From Candidatus Babelota bacterium (GTDB lineage: Bacteria > Babelota > Babeliae > Babelales > Vermiphilaceae), in NCBI GenBank assembly GCA_013213985.1, contig JABSSP010000097.1, forward strand, positions 1 through 13,138: a stretch of 13,138 nt of DNA. Reading direction: 5' to 3'. Under the pieces are notes generated by a model. The model had not been told where the DNA came from. It was given only the letters and a program-made list of their open reading frames with translations, and ran no database searches. A program made the position numbers and the translations under genes. The number at the start of each line of letters is the position of its first letter. Within the stretch, counting starts at the first letter, position 1. Below are positions 6,225-13,138 of this stretch, piece by piece.

Positions 6225-8936
6225 TCAAAATTTTAAACGTACTTCTAACTCTCCCCCAACATCGCGACGTTCGTCACGAAACACTCGTACATTAACATCG
6301 TCTGAGAACAAATAACCAAACTCAAACCGTGTGTCCTCAGATAAACTAAAGTTTTTTTGAATAAGCGCTCGCCAACGATTTTTGATTTCTATTTCAAGTG
6401 AAGCACGCAGTCCGCCCCGCCCTGTTTGATCACTCAAGCTTGGTATAAGTCGCACATGTTTAAATGGATAAAAAAATCGTGTAATTGATCTCCCTAAGCT
6501 ATCAGAATCAAATAAAAGACTTCTTACATTTTGAATAACCAGTGCAGGCACTACAACATTGAGCGAATTTTCTTCAGATCCAGCAAACAAAAGAGATATA
6601 ATTTGCTGCTCTGTTAATGGAGGCGAAGAATCCAAACTAATATCAGGGTGTTGTAACGAGCCAACAACACGCATCGTAACAGTATTTTTTTTAATCTTAT
6701 TCTTAGCTATTAATTCAATTAATGGATCATTTAATTGGCCTTTAATAAAGGTAATCCTGCCTTTCTTTATATACAACGGCTTGTAGGGAAACAACAGCTT
6801 GCCACCAGTAAGGTTAATTGAACCCTCAACATGTGGATCTTTTATTGTATTAGAAACCGATATATTCACATTCGCTGCAGTTTCTAAAAATGATGTTTTT
6901 ACCCGTATAGGATCCCTTGTCCCAATGGTAACATCACAATCAATACGTACATCGTTTGAATTAAAAGCTTCATTTGTTATCGTAAATAAGTTTTTCTGAA
7001 AACCCTGAGAAAAAAGATTTTCTTTTAACTGTGAGCGTTCAAGTATAAGGCGGGCATATATGCGTGCACAGCTTTTTTTCGATCGTGTAACTAATAATGA
7101 TCCTGAAACTACTGCAAATAAATCTCTCTGTACATTTAATAAACAGGAATTCATTTTAAAAGAAGCGTGAACAAAGGATGGTACCAACCGTTCATCAAAA
7201 TATGCCACCGCTCGTTTACATGAAATAGTTCCTTTATGTAATGTGCATACAACATCCTTTACTACAGCTTTTTTATTGAGGTAATCCAAAGCAAATGTTG
7301 AACAAAATTCATTCATAAAGTTATACGTTTCTGGAACTCGAATGGTACCATCAACTAACGTAATATTCCCTGTTAGACACTGCCCTTCTAGACAAGCTGA
7401 CACAACAAAGCGTCCTTCACCCTGCACATCATACTGCAAGAGTCCTTTAACTACAGACCGAATTAACGGGAACTCAATTTCTCCTTTGATAGTATTACCA
7501 TCCCTTTTGATTGAAGTAAGTGACAAGCTATCTTTATTTTTTAATGAAAACTGTTCAAAGCAGACATGAGGTTCTAACTTATATCGTACTTGATATGCAG
7601 TATCGCCCACTTTGCCTTCTATACACAATTTTTTATTTTGTTCCTTTATGTGGCCCGCCAATACCACCTGCCGATCAAGTTTTGCATTACGAACAATGCC
7701 GCTATACTTACCTGATATTCCATGTTGTTTATCAAAAGAAATTTTTACATTACACTCGTGCGGTCTCATGTTCCAATACCGAGTACTCGGAATTTCAATT
7801 AACAGGTTATTGGTTGCTTCTAAACTTCCCTTGTTTGTATCTTCATCCCAATGCCATGCACCATTTATCTCTACCGTGGGCATCAAATGTACCTGTGCTC
7901 CTCCTTTCCATTTTCTCCCTCGCCGTGAAAAATAAATTTTACAAGAAGCATCACTTAGACCACGCCCAAACTGCACATTTTTTATATCAAGATGACCGTT
8001 CAGCCCACGACTCAGGTCAGTCAAATTTGCAATTGTTTTTAAGGAGCATGTACCAGAAGAACCAATCTCAATTGCATCGTTAGCAACAAGGTGTGAAAGA
8101 TATGAAAAAGGGAATTGTGCACTACATGCGACAATAATTTTGTCATCTATTATACTTACCGTAACAGGATTAATAGAAAGCGTTTTATCTTTACTTTCAA
8201 CAAAAAAATATCCCCGCTGCCCTTGCAGTTTTCCTTTGACATGACACGCTGTTCCTAACTGCGCAAGCTGTGGAATATCACATGTACAGTCAGTAACTAC
8301 GTGAAAGCCATCCGTACGCTTATCCCATGTAATAACCCCTGACAACGTATCCCAACAAAGCCGTTCGTACATTCGTGCACAACTACTTTTGATCTCCATC
8401 CGTGAACACAACACTCCGTCTACTCTTTTAGACCAACTATCAAATGAACATGAAAACGATAGTGTTTTTTGAGTATTAGAGGCAGTACATGTAGCATTAC
8501 GTATTTCAACTAATTGCAAGTGAACTGGTAATCCGCGTGGCATCCCTTTTATTATTTTTTTCACATGAGGAAAAATATCTGGTTTTACCCCTGTAATATT
8601 GGATGTCACACAAAGCTGATTAACTGAAACAGATAAGTCAATCATTCTATAGAGCAATAGACTGCGCCACGTACATTCGCTAGACAATTCTTTACAACGC
8701 CATTGCCATTTTTCGTGCGAATCAGGTGCAGAAGAAACTTTTACATTATTCAGAACAATACAAGGATGTAAAAAATCAATAGACACAACGTCACATGCAA
8801 CTGTGCAATTAAATATTTTTTCAAATACACGTTTGAAATGGTTGCCTACATAATCTTTTATCCATTGGTCATCACGCATAGAAAAAAATACCGCAATCAA
8901 ACCAACGAACAACGCAAAAAATATTTTTTTTAACAT
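6225..8936 (-). CDS. tamB: TamB-like translocation and assembly module protein (DUF490)
   Basis: A 903-residue protein, shorter than E. coli TamB (about 1,260). Residues 3-19 are an N-terminal membrane anchor. Residues 35-680 read as repeated beta segments of the AsmA/TamB type, expected to form a long hydrophobic groove spanning the periplasm. Residues 690-903 are the conserved DUF490 end: VEGSINLTGGKLLFPYKP, then GRITFIKGQLNDPLIELIA, SSPPLTEQQIISLLFAG, and a final strand ending in phenylalanine. TamB-family proteins link inner and outer membranes and are implicated in phospholipid transport and outer-membrane protein assembly. Its usual partner TamA is not in the window. It starts 22 bases after the pseudopilin stop with a weak ribosome site, so it is probably co-transcribed. 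Oddity: 28 cysteines lie in residues 44-667 and none after. Family call firm; cysteine role unknown. Confidence 0.9.
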   Translation of the reverse strand: MLKKIFFALFVGLIAVFFSMRDDQWIKDYVGNHFKRVFEKIFNCTVACDVVSIDFLHPCIVLNNVKVSSAPDSHEKWQWRCKELSSECTWRSLLLYRMIDLSVSVNQLCVTSNITGVKPDIFPHVKKIIKGMPRGLPVHLQLVEIRNATCTASNTQKTLSFSCSFDSWSKRVDGVLCSRMEIKSSCARMYERLCWDTLSGVITWDKRTDGFHVVTDCTCDIPQLAQLGTACHVKGKLQGQRGYFFVESKDKTLSINPVTVSIIDDKIIVACSAQFPFSYLSHLVANDAIEIGSSGTCSLKTIANLTDLSRGLNGHLDIKNVQFGRGLSDASCKIYFSRRGRKWKGGAQVHLMPTVEINGAWHWDEDTNKGSLEATNNLLIEIPSTRYWNMRPHECNVKISFDKQHGISGKYSGIVRNAKLDRQVVLAGHIKEQNKKLCIEGKVGDTAYQVRYKLEPHVCFEQFSLKNKDSLSLTSIKRDGNTIKGEIEFPLIRSVVKGLLQYDVQGEGRFVVSACLEGQCLTGNITLVDGTIRVPETYNFMNEFCSTFALDYLNKKAVVKDVVCTLHKGTISCKRAVAYFDERLVPSFVHASFKMNSCLLNVQRDLFAVVSGSLLVTRSKKSCARIYARLILERSQLKENLFSQGFQKNLFTITNEAFNSNDVRIDCDVTIGTRDPIRVKTSFLETAANVNISVSNTIKDPHVEGSINLTGGKLLFPYKPLYIKKGRITFIKGQLNDPLIELIAKNKIKKNTVTMRVVGSLQHPDISLDSSPPLTEQQIISLLFAGSEENSLNVVVPALVIQNVRSLLFDSDSLGRSITRFFYPFKHVRLIPSLSDQTGRGGLRASLEIEIKNRWRALIQKNFSLSEDTRFEFGYLFSDDVNVRVFRDERRDVGGELEVRLKF

Positions 8937-8958
8937 AGGTACTAGTTAAGGTGTAAAA

Positions 8959-9462
8959 TTATAATAAACGCCATTTTTTGCCATCGTGATAATAAATACG
9001 TAAAAGTGGAATATGTGAAACGGGACTACTCAACGCGTACATATGCTTTTTATTTTTATCAACTAAATACACGGTTCCTGCTTGTACTTTACCAGAAGGA
9101 CCAAACAAAATACGATTTTTTTTAAATGTAATTGCTGATGTTATTGGAATGGTACTAGTTGAAGGAGGCCCTTTTGTTCCAGATAAAAAACCGAATTGCA
9201 CAAAACGAGGAAGTTTTTCTTGTACACCATCGACAAAATAAAAATTATTTTTAGTATCAAAGGTAACAGTATGTTCAGATTGTGTTGCGAGCGCCTTTGA
9301 ACGTAAATGTGAACATACTTGATATAATTTTTTTGCCTCACCTCTGACAACCATTTTATTCAAAAAAGAACTATGAGCAAAGCCAAGTGTTCCCAATAAA
9401 AAAATAAGGCAACATACAACCAATAGCTCAATGAGAGAAAACGCTCGTTGTGTTTTGTACAT
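8959..9462 (-). CDS. Type II secretion/type IV pilus pseudopilin (GspH-like prepilin)
   Basis: A 167-residue prepilin-like protein. The start MYKTQRAFSLIELLVVCCLI is a class III signal: a basic leader, prepilin-peptidase cleavage expected between A7 and F8, glutamate at mature position 5 and a long hydrophobic helix. Alanine instead of the usual glycine at -1 is tolerated in this family. After the helix come the GspH-type segment GEAKKLYQVCSHLRSKALATQ and a beta-rich C-terminal domain ending in KKWRLL. GspH/FimU-type minor pseudopilins prime the pseudopilus of T2SS or the type IV pilus; which of the two is not decidable here. AAGG lies seven bases before the ATG. It is the first gene of the probable pseudopilin-tamB-PLD unit, and the assembly ATPase gene lies 1.3 kb upstream on the same strand. 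Confidence 0.88.
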   Translation of the reverse strand: MYKTQRAFSLIELLVVCCLIFLLGTLGFAHSSFLNKMVVRGEAKKLYQVCSHLRSKALATQSEHTVTFDTKNNFYFVDGVQEKLPRFVQFGFLSGTKGPPSTSTIPITSAITFKKNRILFGPSGKVQAGTVYLVDKNKKHMYALSSPVSHIPLLRIYYHDGKKWRLL

Positions 9463-9619
9463 TAGCTGCCTTTAATTTTGATTTTATACCTTGTCTCTAC
9501 ACAAATACTTTATCACTAAACAACAAAAAGATGTTCTTTTTATACCCTCTCTGCTAAATTTCAATTGCAGCCTATAACCATAACATAAAAATTTTTTCTA
9601 TTTTACTGAAGTATCAACT
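9463..9619. other. Divergent intergenic region, pseudopilin / broken gene
   Basis: 157 bases, very AT-rich, between two outward-facing starts. A TATAAA lies on the minus strand close to the pseudopilin start, but I find no -35 at a fitting distance, and no convincing promoter for the plus-strand gene either. No hairpin terminator or RNA gene is visible. Confidence 0.4.
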
Positions 9620-10455
9620 ATGAAAAAGAAACTCGCTGCCCTTCTCTTTCTTTTCACCTTTTCTTTTCCTTGCTTAGCTTCTGCCGAGCGAATAGATTGT
9701 CCTTTTGAGTTAATGAAGACAGCCTAGAAAAAAGACGCTAAAATTTTAAAAAAATGGAATACAAAGGGACGCAAATACCAATTACAAACACAGCGTGTTG
9801 CCAATTGTGCAGACGAACTATACGAGCAAAATAAACTTGCTCCCTCAGATGAAGGAAAAATTTATAATCTCGCAAAAAAAATGTCACGTCGCAAAAAAAA
9901 CGTTCATATGCACTGCTTTTAGATAAAAGCGAACAATCTATGAGTGACGTTGAGGAGGATATACAAAAGGAACATGAAAATTTACAAAAACTTGTAAAAC
10001 GAGAAGAAAAGAAAAGAAAGTTAATGAACAGTCCTGGAAAAGATCAAATAACATTTGAAGATATTAAACAAAGTCACCCTAAAAGTTTGATTGTTTTTGG
10101 AAATAAAATTTACTACAAAAAAACCATTATAAAACATATTGTTGCGTCTCTTGGCAGAAAAAATGGTCCCTATTTTCCGTCATCTGATGCACCTAACGCT
10201 CTATCCCTTCTCAAAATTGATAAGCCGATGCCCACTGACTTAATTTGTGATTTAACAGAGGATGTAGGCTTGCCTAGGGAAATTTTTGTCACAGAAAACC
10301 TTATTGTCGAACTCGTACAACAAATTCAAAAAAGAGAAAATGCTTTTTCTACAGCTGACGATGAAAGCGCTGATGCCCTTGTGCTCAGAACCGAAATTGA
10401 TCAACTAAAAAAAACTCTCTGGCAAACATTGATCGATTCTGGATACATAATATGA
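9620..10455 (+). pseudogene. Broken secreted-protein gene: in-frame TAG plus -1 frameshift at an A8 tract
   Basis: The frame opening at 9620 gives a clear signal peptide (MKKKLAALLFLF...CLASA, cleavage after residue 22) but meets TAG at 9725-9727 after 35 residues. The same frame then stays open and reads a plausible basic, helical sequence (KKDAKILKKWNTKGRKYQL...) to TAG at 9920. Shifting -1 at A8 (9893-9900) joins it without a stop to the frame that continues to TGA at 10453 (...KKRSYALLLDKSEQSMSD...). An intact product would be about 278 residues: signal peptide, charged helical N-half, compact C-terminal domain. The family is not recognised. The slip site is exactly A_AAA_AAC (9895-9901), so translational or transcriptional slippage could restore that frame, but the amber codon would still block the signal-peptide form. 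TAG ends other genes here, so recoding is unlikely. Two lesions favour decay; sequencing error in the A tract is possible. Confidence 0.65.
9940..10455 (+). CDS. Distal fragment of the broken gene: hypothetical protein, 171 residues
   Basis: This is the longest uninterrupted part of the broken gene at 9620-10455 and would be called a hypothetical protein on its own. No ribosome site precedes the ATG at 9940, and the frame is open upstream to about 9868 with sensible residues (RSYALLLDKSEQ). The ATG is therefore probably an internal methionine, not a start. The product is highly charged at its N-terminus (VKREEKKRKLMN), then more compact (HPKSLIVFGNKIYYKKTIIKH..., TDLICDLTEDVGLPREIFVT), and ends with a helical segment. 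No signal peptide, membrane segment or catalytic motif is visible. Function unknown. Confidence 0.5.
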   Translation: MSDVEEDIQKEHENLQKLVKREEKKRKLMNSPGKDQITFEDIKQSHPKSLIVFGNKIYYKKTIIKHIVASLGRKNGPYFPSSDAPNALSLLKIDKPMPTDLICDLTEDVGLPREIFVTENLIVELVQQIQKRENAFSTADDESADALVLRTEIDQLKKTLWQTLIDSGYII

Positions 10456-10607
10456 TTCTGAGTATATCCCACAAAACTAGGGGGAAGAAGAGAAGAAAGA
10501 AGAATCATAAAAACCTCTTTTCTAATACAAAAGATACCCTTCAATAAAAGCAGTAAAATAGGTCATTTTTAACTGTCTTTTGCAATCCTCATCCTATTAT
10601 TGATCTT
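10456..10607. other. Intergenic stretch with polypurine tract
   Basis: 152 bases without a supported gene. It holds a 26-base all-purine run (10479-10504, GA-rich) on the plus strand. I see no promoter, hairpin terminator or RNA gene that I would defend. Confidence 0.4.
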
Positions 10608-10748
10608 ATGCAACGCATACAATTAGGTGAAAGTTATCTAGTACTTATTACTGAAGATAATAATGAAACAGAAATAATTGAAATTGATATACGTTGCCTA
10701 CAAAGACAACTTACTAAACTTTTAGGTATACACCGCTACCATCCGTAA
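10608..10748 (+). CDS. Possible small protein of 46 residues
   Basis: The ATG-started frame is open for 46 codons to TAA at 10746: MQRIQLGESYLVLITEDN, then NETEIIEIDIRCLQRQ and a short tail. It reads as an alternation of a beta-like segment and an amphipathic helix rather than as random AT-rich translation. The frame is also open upstream to 10557. There is no clear ribosome site, and it faces the ATPase gene tail to tail with nine bases between stops. No family is recognised; it may be a real small gene, the end of a decayed one, or chance. Confidence 0.25.
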   Translation: MQRIQLGESYLVLITEDNNETEIIEIDIRCLQRQLTKLLGIHRYHP

Positions 10749-10757
10749 AAAAAAAAT

Positions 10758-12455
10758 TTATTCCGCAGTTGCTACAGACAACACTTCTTCTATGGTCGTA
10801 ATACCTTGTTTAATTTTACGCACACCATCTTGTAACAAGGTTGTCATGCCATCCTTTATTGCTTGTTTGCGTATTTGCGATGTATCAGCACGTTCCATGG
10901 TAAGTTTTGCGATGCCATCCGTCATGTCCATAACTTCAAAAATGGCTGCCCTACCCTTGTAACCAGAGCCGTTGCATTCTTGGCAGCCAACCGGTTTATA
11001 AAAATTAATTTTTTCAGCTTCTTTTTCAGTCAGGCCAACACTTGCCAAAGAACTTTTTGTTGGTTTGTGTGGCTCTTTACAAAATTTACATAATCTGCGT
11101 ACCAAACGTTGCGCAAGTGCAATATTAATTGAAGACGCAAGTAAAAACGGCTCAACGCCCATATCAATTAAACGAGTAATTGTTGCTGGTGCACTATTAG
11201 TGTGAAGCGTACTTAAAACTAAGTGACCCGTTAACGCTGCTTGTACTGCAATTTGTGCTGTTTCTTGATCGCGCGTTTCACCAATCATGATAATGTCAGG
11301 ATCTTGCCTCAAAATAGAACGAAGCGCTGCTGCAAAGGTCATACCAATTTTTTCTTTTACCTGCACTTGCCCCACACCACTCATTTGATATTCAACAGGA
11401 TCTTCTACCGTCACAATATTTACATCCGGGTTATTAAGTTCGCTTAAAATTGAATATAAGGTTGATGTTTTACCAGAACCTGTTGGACCAGTGACATAAA
11501 TAATACCATTGGGTTCATGAATTGTTTTATTAATTATTTCATAATCATGCTCACTAAAATCAAGATTTTTAAGCTCACTAAACGAGCGCGATTTATCTAA
11601 TATACGCATTACCACTCGTTCACCATAGGCAACAGGCAAAATTGAAACACGAATATCAAATGGCTTGCCCGCAACTTTAAGATTAATACGGCCATCTTGC
11701 GGAATACGCTTTTCAGCAATATTAAGATTCGCCATAATTTTAATACGAGAAATAAGCGCACCTTGTAATCGTTTGGGTGGTGACATTACTTTGTACAAAA
11801 CACCGTCAATTCGATAGCGTACCGCAACTTCTTTTTCGTATGGTTCGATATGAATATCAGAAGCATCGCGTTTTACCGCTTGAAATAAAATATGATTTAC
11901 CAACTTAATAATTGGTGCTTCTGCTGCCATTGCAACAATATCTTTTTCTTCAATGTCGGCAAATTCAACATCTTCTAAATCTTTTTCGCCCTCTTGCTCG
12001 AGCTCTTCAAGCATTTGCTTGGCACCTTCAAGCGGGTAATATCTATTGACTGCTTCAATAATTGCTGGATGTGGTGCAACCGCATACACCGTGTTACCAC
12101 CTAATAATAAATTAAGTTGGTCAAGCGGTTGAAACATCATTGGGTTGGCAGTAAGAAGAGTAATTTTACCATCACGCATGACGGGCATTACGACATTGTC
12201 ACGCAAAAATTTAAGTGGAACTTTGCCCAAAAGTGAAGGATCAGCCATGGCATCGCTGACTTCTTTTACAAAATCAAGCGACGCATACGAAGCATATGCT
12301 TGAGCTAATTGGACCGGAGTTATAAAATTTTTCTCAAGCAAACAATCTTGTAATTTTTTGCCAATTTTTTCAGATTCTTTTTGGCATTCTCGTAATTGTT
12401 GAGAATTAATTACCCCGGTATCAACAAGAATATCGCCGATCCCTTTTTTTATCAT
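10758..12455 (-). CDS. gspE: Type II secretion / type IV pilus assembly ATPase (GspE/PilB)
   Basis: A 565-residue cytoplasmic hexameric ATPase that powers pseudopilus or pilus extension. Residues 1-140 hold the N-terminal GspE/MshE-type domain (IGDILVDTGVI...), which binds the platform or, in some members, c-di-GMP. Residues 170-560 hold the catalytic part: Walker A GPTGSGKT (323-330), Asp box TVEDPVEYQ (349-357), Walker B DPDIIMIGE (385-393), His box GHLVLSTLHTN (410-420), and a tetracysteine metal site C456, C459, C491, C494. That metal site is typical of GspE and PilB and absent from retraction ATPases (PilT). GGAG stands about eight bases before the ATG. Together with the pseudopilin at 8959-9462 it indicates a T2SS or T4P system; the symbol gspE is provisional and pilB equally possible. 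The start is preceded by a promoter with an overlapping palindrome. Confidence 0.95.
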   Translation of the reverse strand: MIKKGIGDILVDTGVINSQQLRECQKESEKIGKKLQDCLLEKNFITPVQLAQAYASYASLDFVKEVSDAMADPSLLGKVPLKFLRDNVVMPVMRDGKITLLTANPMMFQPLDQLNLLLGGNTVYAVAPHPAIIEAVNRYYPLEGAKQMLEELEQEGEKDLEDVEFADIEEKDIVAMAAEAPIIKLVNHILFQAVKRDASDIHIEPYEKEVAVRYRIDGVLYKVMSPPKRLQGALISRIKIMANLNIAEKRIPQDGRINLKVAGKPFDIRVSILPVAYGERVVMRILDKSRSFSELKNLDFSEHDYEIINKTIHEPNGIIYVTGPTGSGKTSTLYSILSELNNPDVNIVTVEDPVEYQMSGVGQVQVKEKIGMTFAAALRSILRQDPDIIMIGETRDQETAQIAVQAALTGHLVLSTLHTNSAPATITRLIDMGVEPFLLASSINIALAQRLVRRLCKFCKEPHKPTKSSLASVGLTEKEAEKINFYKPVGCQECNGSGYKGRAAIFEVMDMTDGIAKLTMERADTSQIRKQAIKDGMTTLLQDGVRKIKQGITTIEEVLSVATAE

Positions 12456-12519
12456 ATAAGGCTCCGTTCCATGTTCATGTGATATTGCGTGTTAATGCGC
12501 GCACATCTACTTGAGAACA

Positions 12520-12548
12520 AAGGTAACAGACTGCAAAAAGAATCACAA
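12520..12548 (-). promoter_or_regulatory. Promoter for the GspE/PilB gene with extended -10
   Basis: Minus strand: TTGTGA (12548-12543), a 17-base spacer, TACCTT (12525-12520) preceded by TGT, which makes an extended -10. The start would be near 12513, with a leader of about 58 bases. The -35 box lies inside the palindrome at 12541-12555. Boxes are 4/6 and 4/6, so this is a moderate call. Confidence 0.45.
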
Positions 12549-12555
12549 TGTGATT
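12541..12555. promoter_or_regulatory. 15-bp palindrome overlapping the -35 box (candidate operator)
   Basis: AATCACAATGTGATT: two perfect 7-bp arms around one base. The centre is too tight for an RNA hairpin, so a dimeric DNA-binding protein is the natural reader. It covers the -35 box of the GspE/PilB promoter, which suggests repression. The half-site TGTGATT resembles CRP-family half-sites, but the arms point the opposite way to a CRP site. Confidence 0.4.
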
Positions 12556-12584
12556 TCATCAAATAGTTGTTTACAATAATCAAA

Positions 12585-12621
12585 GGATGACCATTCATCC
12601 CCAGCCTTAAAAGGCATGGGG
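12585..12621 (+). mobile_element. Orphan hairpin resembling an IS200/IS605-type end
   Basis: A stem GGATGA/TCATCC (12585-12600) overlaps a second hairpin CCCCAGCC...GGC(A)TGGGG (12599-12621) with a TTAAAA loop, followed by TATTCTG. The sequence CATTCATCCCC, a short GCC/GGC stem, GGGG and a TTCT tail is the layout I associate with IS200/IS605-family ends near tnpB or tnpA genes. No transposase is present in the window, so it would be a solo end or remnant. It could instead be an unrelated hairpin or terminator. Confidence 0.35.
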
Positions 12622-12760
12622 TATTCTGATCATATTAATAACATTTTGCTGTCCATTTTTTCTCTCCTCTTGCTTTCTCCTTTTTTAACAACGCTTCACG
12701 CCTTCATGTTCTATAATTTTGTACACTTTTGCAAATCTTCAATACAAATTAAAAAACCTC

Positions 12761-12788
12761 TTGCGTCCTCACCCCATCGTCCTATACT
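12761..12788 (+). promoter_or_regulatory. Sigma70-like promoter for the BamD-like gene
   Basis: Plus strand: TTGCGT (12761-12766), 16 bases, TATACT (12783-12788). The start near 12795 gives a leader of about 40 bases with AGGA (12824-12827) six bases before the ATG at 12834. Boxes are 4/6 and 5/6 to consensus. Confidence 0.55.
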
Positions 12789-12833
12789 TATTATGTGAGG
12801 TTATTGAACTTTCTAACATATCTAGGAATCAGT

Positions 12834-13138
12834 ATGATCAAAAAACACTCTTTCTTTTTACTCCTTTTTTCTCTTTTAATGTCTAGCAACTTTTGTTATA
12901 CCAAGTGGGCACCCTTCATTACACAAAAAGATCCGACAACCGGTAAAGGAGCCCGTACTAATAAAACAATAAAAGATATGTCATATGAAGAGTTGCTGCC
13001 AAGAAAAAACAAGCACAAAGAAGCCGGCAACCTTGATGTTGTTATTAGATATCTTGAAACCATGGAAGCAGTATGCCCCGATGCTGAAAACACTGCACAA
13101 ATAAAATTAGAGCTTGCTGATGCCTATTTTGAAGATGG
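12834..13138 (+). CDS. Secreted TPR protein, BamD-like, N-terminal fragment
   Basis: 101 codons are visible before the window edge. Residues 1-21 are a signal peptide (MIKKHSFFLLLFSLLMSSNF, then C21). Bacterial lipoproteins carry a cysteine here, but SNFC does not fit the lipobox, so lipidation is doubtful. Residues about 62-101 (KEAGNLDVVIRYLETMEAVC, then PDAENTAQIKLELADAYFED) match a TPR-type helix pair with the spacing seen at the start of BamD/YfiO, the outer-membrane protein assembly lipoprotein. AGGA lies six bases before the ATG, and a promoter stands at 12761-12788. If it is BamD, it would work with BamA in outer-membrane protein insertion and complement the TamB-like protein in this window. 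Another TPR envelope protein (such as a CpoB type) is the main alternative. Confidence 0.7.
   Translation, partial: MIKKHSFFLLLFSLLMSSNFCYTKWAPFITQKDPTTGKGARTNKTIKDMSYEELLPRKNKHKEAGNLDVVIRYLETMEAVCPDAENTAQIKLELADAYFED

Noticed and set aside
7520..8083. 187-codon plus-strand frame antisense to tamB
   Set aside because: Long, but its composition (Tyr, His, Leu, Cys-rich) is what the complement of tamB codons gives; no ribosome site or motif, and tamB is convincing.
9725..9727. Amber codon read as an amino acid (recoding)
   Set aside because: TAG terminates mgtE and the coiled-coil peptidase gene in this window, so a general reassignment is excluded and no recoding signal is visible.
10479..10504. 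26-base polypurine run
   Set aside because: It could favour triplex or slippage, but short GA runs are expected in such AT-rich intergenic DNA and nothing links it to a function.
12616..12798. 60-codon plus-strand frame before the BamD-like gene
   Set aside because: Hydrophobic AT-rich translation without a ribosome site, starting inside the hairpin and covering the promoter boxes at 12761-12788; most likely non-coding.
12896..13093. 65-codon minus-strand frame at the right end
   Set aside because: It is antisense to the BamD-like gene, which has a signal peptide, ribosome site, promoter and TPR pattern.

Overview
The window reads as a piece of an AT-rich Gram-negative-type genome. The gene set (TamB-type envelope biogenesis protein, type II secretion/type IV pilus components, several secreted or membrane-anchored proteins of unknown family, CCA-encoding tRNA genes) fits a host-associated bacterium. 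My best guess is Candidatus Dependentiae (TM6), because secreted coiled-coil/peptidase proteins and short single-HKD PLD proteins are, to my recollection, common there. The phylum call is inference; no marker gene here proves it.

Layout, left to right. (1) Positions 1-138, minus: the first 46 codons of a short-form transaldolase/fructose-6-phosphate aldolase, cut by the window edge. (2) 196-2122, minus: two secreted proteins. One is a 453-residue coiled-coil protein with a C-terminal putative cysteine-peptidase domain, with its own promoter and intrinsic terminator. The other is a small glycine-zipper protein. (3) 2257-2596, minus: tRNA-Glu(TTC) and tRNA-Lys(TTT), separated by a structured, comparatively GC-rich spacer. 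(4) 2713-5261: divergent mgtE (minus, Mg2+ transport) and an RluD-type pseudouridine synthase gene (plus). (5) 5349-9462, minus: a probable transcription unit running prepilin-like pseudopilin, then tamB, then a PLD-family protein with a signal anchor. The intrinsic terminator of the convergent rluD-type gene lies inside the 3' coding end of the PLD gene. (6) 9620-10455, plus: a secreted-protein gene broken by an in-frame TAG and by a -1 frameshift at an A8 tract. (7) 10758-12455, minus: a GspE/PilB assembly ATPase. (8) 12456-12833: a regulatory intergenic region holding a palindrome over the ATPase promoter, a hairpin resembling an IS200/IS605-type element end, and a promoter for the last gene. 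(9) 12834-13138, plus: the N-terminus of a secreted TPR (BamD-like) protein, cut by the edge.

Functionally the window is dominated by the cell envelope. The pseudopilin and the GspE/PilB ATPase belong to one type of machine (T2SS or T4P). TamB and the BamD-like protein would act in outer-membrane maintenance, and at least four further genes encode exported or membrane-anchored products. I see no complete mobile element, no CRISPR array and no recognisable defence system. The most unusual items are the coiled-coil peptidase candidate, the doubly broken gene with a textbook slippery heptamer, the cysteine-rich TamB, and the orphan IS-end-like hairpin.
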